In this document: piece after piece, positions 51,769 through 58,472 of the stretch | Layout: every line of letters begins with the position of its first letter | Position numbering within the stretch: the first letter of the stretch is position 1 | Assembly (NCBI GenBank): GCA_031278215.1 | Contig: JAITKV010000011.1 | Span: 58,063 to 122,062 of the forward strand | From: Spirochaetaceae bacterium | GTDB taxonomy: Bacteria > Spirochaetota > Spirochaetia > Treponematales > Breznakiellaceae | Length of the DNA: 64,000 nt | Reading direction: 5' to 3' | The notes under the pieces: model-generated | What the model saw: the letters and a program-made list of their open reading frames with translations, nothing else | The model's database searches: none | Told to the model about the DNA's origin: nothing | Translations under genes and position numbers: made by a program

Positions 51769-52992
51769 ATGGCTTTTGTTCTTCCGGATCGTAACCAGCT
51801 TCAGAAAAAGTATAAAAAAGCGCTTCCGGCCCGGGATCATATTTTAAAAGAGATAACCGGAATCCTGGAAACCGCGGTTCAACCTCTGTCTTCCCGGCCC
51901 ACTATTAAGGGCCGGATCAAGGAATTTGACAGCTACTATAAAAAATACCTTAAACTTCTTAAGGAAACTCCGGGGATCGATCCGGTAATTACCGATTTGC
52001 TGGCCCTGCGGATTATTTGTCCTTTCCTGGAGGATCTTTCGGTGGTAGAAAAGCTTATCCGGGGGAATTTTTCCGTAACGGAGCTGGACAGAAAGGGCGC
52101 CCATTTTAGCTTTAAAGAATTCGGGTACGAATCGGTACACCTGCTTATACAGATCCCCCCGGATTTAACGGCCCAATGGGGGCCCTGCGGGGTCGAGGCG
52201 GTGGAAATTCAGGTGCGGACGATTCTGCAGGACGCCTGGGCGGAGGTTGAACACGAACTGGTGTACAAGGCGGAATTTACCCCCTTTGACGATCCCATGA
52301 AGCGCCGCCTGGCGGCGGTCAACGCAAGCCTTTCTTTGGCGGACAGTATTTTCCAGGAAATCCGAAGCTACCAGCGCCAGCTTAACCGGGAAATGGGAAA
52401 ACGCCGGAATTCCTTCTACCGTAAGATAGAAGATTCCACCGACGGCCTGCTTTTTGAAGAAGAACACGAAACGGAAACAGAAATGCCCGCCCTGCCGGAG
52501 CCTAATTACCAGAGCACCATCGATGATCTTCTGTTAAACGCCCTGTACGCCCATAACCAGAACCGTTTTGCCGAGGCCATTGCCTTTTACAGCCGGATTT
52601 TGGACATGAACCCGGCGCCTTCCATTGTATCCTTAATCTACAAACACCGGGGTATGGCGTATTTTGCCCAATCCAAATACGAGGAAGCCATTGACGATTT
52701 TACCAAATCTTTAAAATTCGACAAAAAATCCTATAAATCCGCGTATTACCGGGGGGTGGTTAGGTCGGTACTGCGGGAATATGCCGGGGCGGTGGACGAT
52801 TTTACCCTTTCCCTGGAAATTAACCCCTACCAGAATTTTACCCTGTACCGCAGAGGCCAGGCCTATTATCATCTGGAAGATTATCCGGCCGCCCTGGCGG
52901 ACTGCAACGCTTCCCTGGCCCTGGACCCGGAATTTGAAACCGCCCTGCGGTTCCGCTCCCTTTTGTTGAATAAACTTAAGATGCGGGGATAG
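51769..52992 (+). CDS. RelA/SpoT-domain protein fused to TPR repeats
   Basis: A 407-residue cytoplasmic protein. Residues 1-215 carry the alarmone synthetase-type domain: TIKGRIKEFDSYYKKYLK, ITDLLALRIICPF, FGYESVHLLIQ and VEIQVRTILQDAWAEVEHELVYK, matching the RxKxxxS, D-x-x-R, GYxSxH and EIQ(I/V)RT-WAxxEH blocks. The HD hydrolase, TGS and ACT domains of full-length Rel are missing. Residues 250-405 contain TPRs (NQNRFAEAIAFYSRILDMNP, SKYEEAIDDFTKSLKFD, EYAGAVDDFTLSLEINP). This is a small-synthetase core plus a protein-binding repeat. Activity needs testing because the synthetase motifs deviate at the acidic site. Confidence 0.88.
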   Translation: MAFVLPDRNQLQKKYKKALPARDHILKEITGILETAVQPLSSRPTIKGRIKEFDSYYKKYLKLLKETPGIDPVITDLLALRIICPFLEDLSVVEKLIRGNFSVTELDRKGAHFSFKEFGYESVHLLIQIPPDLTAQWGPCGVEAVEIQVRTILQDAWAEVEHELVYKAEFTPFDDPMKRRLAAVNASLSLADSIFQEIRSYQRQLNREMGKRRNSFYRKIEDSTDGLLFEEEHETETEMPALPEPNYQSTIDDLLLNALYAHNQNRFAEAIAFYSRILDMNPAPSIVSLIYKHRGMAYFAQSKYEEAIDDFTKSLKFDKKSYKSAYYRGVVRSVLREYAGAVDDFTLSLEINPYQNFTLYRRGQAYYHLEDYPAALADCNASLALDPEFETALRFRSLLLNKLKMRG

Positions 52993-53022
52993 AAGGGGCC
53001 GAAAAAAAAAGAGCGCCTTATA

Positions 53023-53052
53023 TTGCTTTCTAATATTAAGAACAATTATACT
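53023..53052 (+). promoter_or_regulatory. Putative promoter of the outer-membrane protein gene
   Basis: TTGCTT then 18 bases then TATACT, about 50 bases upstream of the ATG at 53103. The Shine-Dalgarno GAGGAG is at 53091-53096. Confidence 0.5.
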
Positions 53053-53102
53053 AACTATGAGTAGCAATACTTGCAGTATATTATTTTAACGAGGAGTAAA
53101 AC

Positions 53103-53789
53103 ATGAAAAAAATTATAGCATTGGCGGCCCTGGTTTTTGCCGCGGGCCTGGCGTTTGCCCAGGAAGACGCCGCCCCGGCGGAGGAAAAACCGGAAAAATT
53201 CGATCTGGAAGTAACCGTGGGCTTCCCCATTCACTGGACAAATGCGGACCATCGCGATTCGGGGCTGTTCTATGAAGACAAGACCGTAACCGCCAATACC
53301 GCGCTGGGGCTTTCCCTGCTTTTTAACTTTACCCGGAAGCTAGGCTTTACCCTGGACACGGACTTTTTCTTTGGCGGCAAAATTATGGGATTTGCCTCGA
53401 ATAACTCGAATTATAATTCTCTTTTTGGGGCCAATGTCCTTTTGGGGCCGGTAATCTACCTGTATAACGGCAACTTCCTGCGCATCCCCCTGGCCTTTGG
53501 GGCCCATCTGTACTATTTTAGCGACGATCTGTGGGAACCTGCCATAGCGGGGGACGGTGATTGGATAAAGCGGCAGGACCTTCAGATAGGTCCCGGCGCA
53601 TACCTGGGTATCCAGTTCCATTTTAATAAGAATATTTATATCTTTAGCCGTACCAGCGTGGCGGTAGATGTATTCCGCTGGTACAAGGCAAATACTACCA
53701 TTGCAGGCAGCAGCAACAGCGATACGGACATTGAATTTGCCTTTGGCTGGACGGTTACGCCCGTTATTGGTATCGGCGTAAAGTTCTAA
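53103..53789 (+). CDS. Outer-membrane beta-barrel protein
   Basis: A 228-residue exported protein. Signal peptide MKKIIALAALVFAAGLAFAQ; the mature part alternates hydrophobic and polar residues in strands (FDLEVTVGFPIHWTNA, ALGLSLLFNFTRKLGFTLDTDFFFGG, GAYLGIQFHFNKNIYIFSRTSVAVDVFRW) and ends in a final strand with terminal Phe (TPVIGIGVKF), the usual mark of an outer-membrane barrel. Similar treponemal proteins have no known function. Confidence 0.8.
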   Translation: MKKIIALAALVFAAGLAFAQEDAAPAEEKPEKFDLEVTVGFPIHWTNADHRDSGLFYEDKTVTANTALGLSLLFNFTRKLGFTLDTDFFFGGKIMGFASNNSNYNSLFGANVLLGPVIYLYNGNFLRIPLAFGAHLYYFSDDLWEPAIAGDGDWIKRQDLQIGPGAYLGIQFHFNKNIYIFSRTSVAVDVFRWYKANTTIAGSSNSDTDIEFAFGWTVTPVIGIGVKF

Positions 53790-53798
53790 TTTTTTTGA

Positions 53799-53849
53799 CG
53801 CCGGCCGCAGGGGTTTTTAGCAGGGAAGACTCCCCGCCTGCGGCCGGTG
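53799..53849. other. Strong stem-loop after the outer-membrane protein gene
   Basis: CGCCGGCCGCAGG (53799-53811) pairs with CCTGCGGCCGGTG (53837-53849). It is followed by TGTTTAG rather than a T run, so transcript end or mRNA protection are both possible. Confidence 0.55.
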
Positions 53850-53959
53850 TTTAGCCCCGGGCTTATCACTACGCGTCGGACCAGGTCTGCGGACCGGGAA
53901 CCGCGGATACACGAATTTGCGCTTCCATAGCCCTTTCTTTTTGTAAGGTATGGGTGCGG

Positions 53960-53987
53960 TTGACAAAATCCGGTGGTTTTTTATAGT
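53960..53987 (+). promoter_or_regulatory. Promoter upstream of tRNA-Glu
   Basis: TTGACA then 16 bases then TATAGT. It lies about 165 bases before tRNA-Glu, the first gene downstream, and just before the inverted-repeat element at 54002-54032. Confidence 0.55.
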
Positions 53988-54001
53988 ATACACCATGGGG
54001 T

Positions 54002-54032
54002 TTGTTCCAAAACCCGGTTGGGTTTAGAACAG
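54002..54032. repeat. Dispersed inverted-repeat element, copy 2
   Basis: TTGTTCCAAAACCCGGTTGG is followed by GTTTAGAACA. The AACCCGGTTGGGTT core is identical to copy 1 at 24325-24356. It sits downstream of a promoter, in the leader of the tRNA-Glu transcript. Confidence 0.7.
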
Positions 54033-54154
54033 CCGCCATGGACTTGAGTTTAGGGGCAGGGAATTAGATAAGGGAACCTCTGGATGCCCCGGGAAGCCCA
54101 AAGTATAAAATGGCAGGTAAAACAAAGCGGCGCATGGCGCCGCACCCGCCGCAG

Positions 54155-54226
54155 GTCTCCTTCGTCTAGTGGTTAGGACATCGGGTTTTCATCCCGACAA
54201 CGGGGGTTCAATTCCCCCAGGAGATG
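54155..54226 (+). tRNA. tRNA-Glu (anticodon UUC)
   Basis: The cloverleaf is complete: acceptor GTCTCCT/AGGAGAT (first pair G-U), D arm GTCTAGTGGTTAGGAC, anticodon stem TCGGG/CCCGA around TTTTCAT (anticodon TTC), T arm GGGGGTTCAATTCCCCC. The CCA end is not encoded. It supplies Glu for GAA and GAG codons. Confidence 0.96.
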
Positions 54227-54298
54227 AAACGACTTCTTGTAATTCCTTACAGAATAAGAAATTGCGTTATCTATAAAATATTCCTTTCTGGAAATAGT

Positions 54299-54346
54299 GG
54301 CGGCCGGAGACAGCCATATTGTTACCAGGTCTATCGTCCGGCCGCC
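54299..54346. other. 10-bp perfect inverted repeat after tRNA-Glu
   Basis: GGCGGCCGGA (54299-54308) and TCCGGCCGCC (54337-54346) enclose a 28-base loop between tRNA-Glu and the lipoprotein gene. Confidence 0.5.
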
Positions 54347-54365
54347 GGAACAGGCGGAAAACCGC

Positions 54366-54393
54366 TTGATTTTTATAAAAAACCGGGTATAAT
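54366..54393 (+). promoter_or_regulatory. Promoter of the small lipoprotein gene
   Basis: TTGATT then 16 bases then TATAAT, about 62 bases before the ATG. AAAGGAGGG serves as the ribosome-binding site. Confidence 0.7.
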
Positions 54394-54455
54394 TAAGGCT
54401 GCCCTGGTGTACCGAATTCTGTCCGGCAAAACCGGCAAAGGAGGGTTTAGCAGCC

Positions 54456-54899
54456 ATGAAAAGAAACACGATTTTGGCGGGAACGGCGGTTTTTGTCCTT
54501 GCCTTCGTGCTGGGGGCCTGCGGCGAGGTTCCGGGCAGCGTTACGCCCTATACGTTCAGGTTCAAGGTAGCTAATAACACACCTAATAATTACGCCGGTA
54601 AGTCGATTTCCAAGGTTGAAATTTTTAACGGATCCAACGAATACAGCCCTGTATTGAGGACGATTGCTTCGGCCTCCCCCCTTGGCCCGGGTAATTTGTC
54701 CGTAGAATACCAGGTGTCCGGATTTACCGCTCCGTACCAGGGCGACCGGCGCTATGTCGGCGCGCGAATTACCGATTCAGACGGGTACTCTTATTTTGAC
54801 TATTACACTTTCGGCCCCGAAAGCAAAATTACGATTAGTTTAAAGTTTGATACTTGGGATTCCCGCTACTACGCATTTCTTAGCACCGGCAACTGGTGA
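54456..54899 (+). CDS. Small lipoprotein of unknown function
   Basis: A 147-residue protein with lipobox VLGAC (Cys near residue 22). The mature part is beta-rich with aromatic residues (TDSDGYSYFDYYTFGP, LKFDTWDSRYYAFLS) and no motif I recognise. It has its own promoter and Shine-Dalgarno, and follows tRNA-Glu. Probably anchored in the outer or inner membrane facing the periplasm. Confidence 0.75.
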   Translation: MKRNTILAGTAVFVLAFVLGACGEVPGSVTPYTFRFKVANNTPNNYAGKSISKVEIFNGSNEYSPVLRTIASASPLGPGNLSVEYQVSGFTAPYQGDRRYVGARITDSDGYSYFDYYTFGPESKITISLKFDTWDSRYYAFLSTGNW

Positions 54900-55009
54900 T
54901 CCCCGGACCATGGGGGAAGCTCCGGCTGGGTTTCCGGAACTTTCGGCCTTTGGCCGCGGCCCTTGGCCGCGGCCAAGGGCCGGCGGAGAAAATTGCTAAT
55001 TCCCAGGGC

Positions 55010-56266
55010 TTAGGGTTCTTTTTTCCGCTTTGAGAGCCCATATCTCCAGCCCACGTTGATGAAGGGCCGCAGAAAACCGGGCTGGGGCGCGTCGGGGGAA
55101 AAGAGGTGGGCATAGTCCGCCCCCAGTTCCGCGTAGAGGAAGGGGAGGAACCGCCATTCCAGGGAAAGGCCCAGGGAGGCCAGGGGAACCCAGCTTGTAA
55201 GGGGTTCGCTGGTGTAGTTTTGGTAATCAAACACCAGGCGCAGGGGCGCGGCGTTTATGCCCCCTCTTAGCCGCGCGTTAAAGGCAAAGCCCCGCAGGGG
55301 AAGCGTTTTCCGGTACAAGAGGCCCGCTTCGGCCCCGGTGATAAACGCGGAAAAATCGGCGCCGCCGCTCCCGACGCCGCTCCCGCTAAGATAGTTCAGG
55401 CTTATGTTGGCCTCGGCGCCCAGGAAGCCCCAGGGCCGTTTAAGGAATATAAAGGCCCCCCGGATATCCATGCCCAGGGGGGCAAATTTTTTATCCAGGG
55501 CGTCGAAAAGATAACCGTACAAAGGCAGAAGGGGCGCGTAACCGGCGGAAAGATGCAGATCGTAGGAACTGCTAAAAAGGTCAACATCCACAGGCCCCGC
55601 GGATGCTTCCAGGCCGCCGGGGTTTCTGACAAGGATCCGGTACGCGCCGGGCCGCAGTTCCGCGGGGTTAAAGGACAGGGAGGCTTTGTCCCCTTCTGGA
55701 AGATATGTTTTTGCCGCGATGGGCTGCGCGGAATCCTCTTCCAGGGGAACCAGATACGCTTCTCCGGCTTCTATAAAATTTGCCCCCGTAAGCTTAAACT
55801 CCCAGCCGTCTCCGTCGTGGATGTACAGGGCGTCCGGCGTGTGGGCCGCGATTTCCGGCCGCAGGGCCAGGATAATGCTAAAAGAGGCCCAGTTGGTGGC
55901 GTATTCAAACTGGTTTAGCAGATTGAATACCCGCACCTGGTAGCGGTATCTTCCGGGCCCCAGGGATATATCGACATAGCTTCTGTCCGTGCTTTCCCGG
56001 TGGATTTCGGCAAAGGCGCCCGAGCGTTCGCGTTCCACCACCACCTCGTAACGCGCGGCGTTTTCATCGTCCGGCCACCTAAGGCGCTGTACGATGGTCT
56101 GCTCCCCCGTTTCGCTCTCGCGGATAAAATACGCGCCCGTGGTTTCCTGGGCCGCCGCGGGCGCCGCGAGGATCCCCGCCGCGAAGAGCAGGGCGGCGAT
56201 GATCCTGAAGCCCGGAAAAAAGGGCGCGGCGGATTTTTGTACCATCCTTGTGTTGATTTTTGTCAT
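55010..56266 (-). CDS. Exported beta-rich protein with barrel-like C-terminus
   Basis: A 418-residue protein, last gene of the cyclase/FecR/beta-helix run. A signal-like helix (FRIIAALLFAAGILAAPAAA) follows a 20-residue N-terminal part that begins MTKIN as in the preceding gene. Residues 50-130 look like a fibronectin-III fold (RLRWPDDENAARYEVVVERERSG), 140-225 like an IPT/TIG fold, and 230-418 show alternating strands ending near FINVGWRYGLS, consistent with an outer-membrane barrel. The ATG overlaps the stop of the upstream gene by 4 bases. Function unknown. Confidence 0.75.
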   Translation of the reverse strand: MTKINTRMVQKSAAPFFPGFRIIAALLFAAGILAAPAAAQETTGAYFIRESETGEQTIVQRLRWPDDENAARYEVVVERERSGAFAEIHRESTDRSYVDISLGPGRYRYQVRVFNLLNQFEYATNWASFSIILALRPEIAAHTPDALYIHDGDGWEFKLTGANFIEAGEAYLVPLEEDSAQPIAAKTYLPEGDKASLSFNPAELRPGAYRILVRNPGGLEASAGPVDVDLFSSSYDLHLSAGYAPLLPLYGYLFDALDKKFAPLGMDIRGAFIFLKRPWGFLGAEANISLNYLSGSGVGSGGADFSAFITGAEAGLLYRKTLPLRGFAFNARLRGGINAAPLRLVFDYQNYTSEPLTSWVPLASLGLSLEWRFLPFLYAELGADYAHLFSPDAPQPGFLRPFINVGWRYGLSKRKKEP

Positions 56267-57288
56267 AGAACCCAGCCTTCGTCCTCCGCACTGTCAAGCG
56301 CATCCCCTTCCCCTGCGGTACTTTCCCGCCATTTTACGGGGCTACTACTAACATACACCGCGTGGCCGTGGCCGGCGGCCATCTCACTACCGTCGTTGTC
56401 CTTCACACGGTTTTTCATTCCATCGTCGTCCACGTCCGTACCGTAAATGACCCCCCCTGCTTTTGTAAAGGCGCCGCCGCTGTCCACATACACCCCGCCG
56501 CCGTAGCCGCCGTTGCCGGTGGCGGTATTGCCGCTGATAGTTCCGCCGTTCATGATAAATCTGCCGCCGGTCACATATACCCCGCCGCCGCTGCCGCTGC
56601 CTAAGGCGCGTTCCGCCCTGTTCCCGCTGATAGTTCCGCCGTTCATGGTAAAGCTGCCGGTCCCGGCCACATACACCCCGCCGCCGCCGCTGGCGCTGGT
56701 ATTGCCGCTGATGGTTCCGCCGTTCATGGTAAAGGCGCCGCCGTCCACAAACACCCCGCCGCCGGTTCCGTTAGTATGGTTATTCCGCAGTTCGGTCCCG
56801 TCCTGCATCGTACAGGAACGGTTCACTACCTTTATCAGAGGAGGACTACCCGGAACCGCGCCGCCGTCCAGGACCAGGGTTCCTCCTTCGGGCCGGCCCA
56901 GGGTTAAATCGCCGCTTGAACCATTTACCTCGAAGAAGATGTCCGTAGGAAAGCCGTCTGGCCGGGTAATGACCGCCGTAACGCCGGGCGCGGCGGTAAT
57001 GGTAAGGGGCCGGCTTACCCTTATCGTGGCGCTTCCGGCGGGGAAACTTTTTGCCAGGGCGATAAGCTGCGCATCCGTGTGTTCAACGGCGTTTCTCAGT
57101 TCCTCCCAACTGCTTACCGGGGTCATGGCGCTTAAAAACGCTATGCTGTCTTTTAGCGGCAGGTTCCAGTTATCGCAGGCCGCAAGGACAAGGAAGAGGG
57201 GCAGGAACCGCCGCAGCGGTTTTTTTGCCCCGGCGCCGGAACCCGCTTGTCCGGGGGCCTGTACCGGCCGCGCGTTGATTTTTGTCAT
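56263..57288 (-). CDS. Beta-helix surface lipoprotein, copy B
   Basis: A 341-residue protein. An Arg-rich start and hydrophobic stretch end in lipobox LVLAAC (Cys near residue 38). Next is a short conserved head (SWEELRNAVEH), then a right-handed beta-helix part with repeats of GGGVYVDGGAFTMNGGTISGNTA type at about 24-30 residues each. Such repeats are common in Treponema surface proteins. The DNA repeats lie at about 56500-56770. It is a paralogue of the next gene (the heads align closely, for example CDNWNLPLKDSIA). Overlaps its neighbours by 4 bases at both ends. Probably an adhesin or glycan-binding protein. Confidence 0.8.
   Translation of the reverse strand: MTKINARPVQAPGQAGSGAGAKKPLRRFLPLFLVLAACDNWNLPLKDSIAFLSAMTPVSSWEELRNAVEHTDAQLIALAKSFPAGSATIRVSRPLTITAAPGVTAVITRPDGFPTDIFFEVNGSSGDLTLGRPEGGTLVLDGGAVPGSPPLIKVVNRSCTMQDGTELRNNHTNGTGGGVFVDGGAFTMNGGTISGNTSASGGGGVYVAGTGSFTMNGGTISGNRAERALGSGSGGGVYVTGGRFIMNGGTISGNTATGNGGYGGGVYVDSGGAFTKAGGVIYGTDVDDDGMKNRVKDNDGSEMAAGHGHAVYVSSSPVKWRESTAGEGDALDSAEDEGWVL
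56500..56770. repeat. Tandem repeats of beta-helix copy B
   Basis: Units containing TTGCCGCTGATAGTTCCGCC and GTTCATGGTAAAGCTGCCGG recur four times or so at about 80-95 bp. They encode the GGGVYV / MNGGTISGNT helix turns. Confidence 0.85.
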
Positions 57289-58433
57289 GAATCCCAGCCT
57301 CCGCCCCCCGTACTGTCAAGGTCATCCCTTTCCCCTGCGGTACTTTCCCGCCGTTTTGAGGGGGTAACATACACCGCGTGGCCGCAGGGAGTGCCGGAAT
57401 TGTTCGTCACAAGATTGTTCATTGCGCCGCCGTTCATACCGTAAATGACCCCCCCATATTTTTTAAAGACGACGGTCGGCCCGTTCACATACACCCCGCC
57501 GCCGTTGAAGGCGGCGGTATTGCCGCTGATGGCCCCGCCCTTCATGGTAAAGGCGCCGCCGTTCACATACACCCCGCCGCCGTTGAAGGCGGCGGTATTG
57601 CCGCTGATGGCCCCGCCGTTCATGGTAAAGCTGTAGCCGGTCAGCCCGGCCACATACACCCCGCCGCCGCCGCCGCTGGCGCTGGCGCTGGTATTGCCGC
57701 TGATAGTTCCGCCGTTCATGGTAAAGGCGCCGGTCGGCCCGGCCACATACACCCCGCCGCCACCGCTGGCGGCGGTATTGCCGCTGATAGTTCCGCCGTT
57801 CATGGTAAAGGCGCCGTCCACATACACCCCGCCGCCGTTGCCGGTGGCGGTATTGCCGCTGATAGTTCCGCCGTTCATGGTAAAGCTGTAGCCGGTAGCC
57901 ACATGCACCCCGCCGCCGTCATGGTTATTCCGCAGTTCGGCCCCGTCCTGCATCGTACAGGAACCGTAGCTTATCGCTATCAGAGAAGAACTACCCGAAA
58001 CCGCGCCGCCGTCCAGGACCAGGGTTCCTCCCCCGGGCCGGCCCAGGGTTAAATCGCCGCTTCCTAAATGGGTTCCTACCTCGAAGAAGCTGCCCGTAAA
58101 GCCGGTTGGCCGGGTAATGACCGCCGTAACGCCGGGTGCGGCGGTAATGGTAAGGGGCCGGCTTACCGTTATCGTGCCGCCTCCGGCGGCGGGGAAACTT
58201 TTTGTCAGGCCGATAAGCTGCGGCCCGGCGATGGTGTCAACGGCAGATTTCAGTTCCTCCCAACTGCTTACCGGGGTCATGGCGTTCAAAACCGCTATGC
58301 TGTCTTTTACCGGCAGGTTCCAGTTGTCGCAGGCGGTAAGGGCAAGGAAGAGGGGCAGGAACCGCCGCAGCGGTTTTTTTGCCCCGGCGCCGGAACCCGC
58401 TTGTCCGGGGGGTTTTATTCCCTGTGTGTTCAT
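57285..58433 (-). CDS. Beta-helix surface lipoprotein, copy A
   Basis: A 382-residue paralogue of copy B. Lipobox LALTAC is followed by DNWNLPVKDSIAVLNAMTPVS and the conserved head TITVSRPLTITAAPGVTAVITRP. The helix part has about seven repeats of the GGGVYV, FTMNGGTISGNTA type, more than in copy B. The ATG at 58433 has a strong GGAGGA ribosome-binding site. It comes after the FecR gene on the same strand (about 40 bases), so it belongs to the same set. The C-terminus again ends in an acidic tail (ERDDLDSTGGGG). Confidence 0.82.
   Translation of the reverse strand: MNTQGIKPPGQAGSGAGAKKPLRRFLPLFLALTACDNWNLPVKDSIAVLNAMTPVSSWEELKSAVDTIAGPQLIGLTKSFPAAGGGTITVSRPLTITAAPGVTAVITRPTGFTGSFFEVGTHLGSGDLTLGRPGGGTLVLDGGAVSGSSSLIAISYGSCTMQDGAELRNNHDGGGVHVATGYSFTMNGGTISGNTATGNGGGVYVDGAFTMNGGTISGNTAASGGGGVYVAGPTGAFTMNGGTISGNTSASASGGGGGVYVAGLTGYSFTMNGGAISGNTAAFNGGGVYVNGGAFTMKGGAISGNTAAFNGGGVYVNGPTVVFKKYGGVIYGMNGGAMNNLVTNNSGTPCGHAVYVTPSKRRESTAGERDDLDSTGGGGWDS
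57475..57910. repeat. Tandem repeats of beta-helix copy A
   Basis: About seven units of 60-95 bp with TTGCCGCTGATAGTTCCGCC and CACATACACCCCGCCGCCG cores. Two adjacent units (57480-57545 and 57560-57625 region) are nearly identical, so recent duplication or recombination is likely. Confidence 0.88.
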
Positions 58434-58472
58434 CGTCTCTTCCTCCGTCGATGGTTTTTCGTAAACGGGCTG

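Noticed and set aside
54224-54574. 116-aa ORF after tRNA-Glu
   Set aside because: It begins in the tRNA 3' end and overlaps the lipoprotein gene, which has a promoter, RBS and lipobox.
56500-57910. Possible CRISPR array
   Set aside because: The repeats are in frame, encode beta-helix turns and lack uniform spacers; no cas genes are present.
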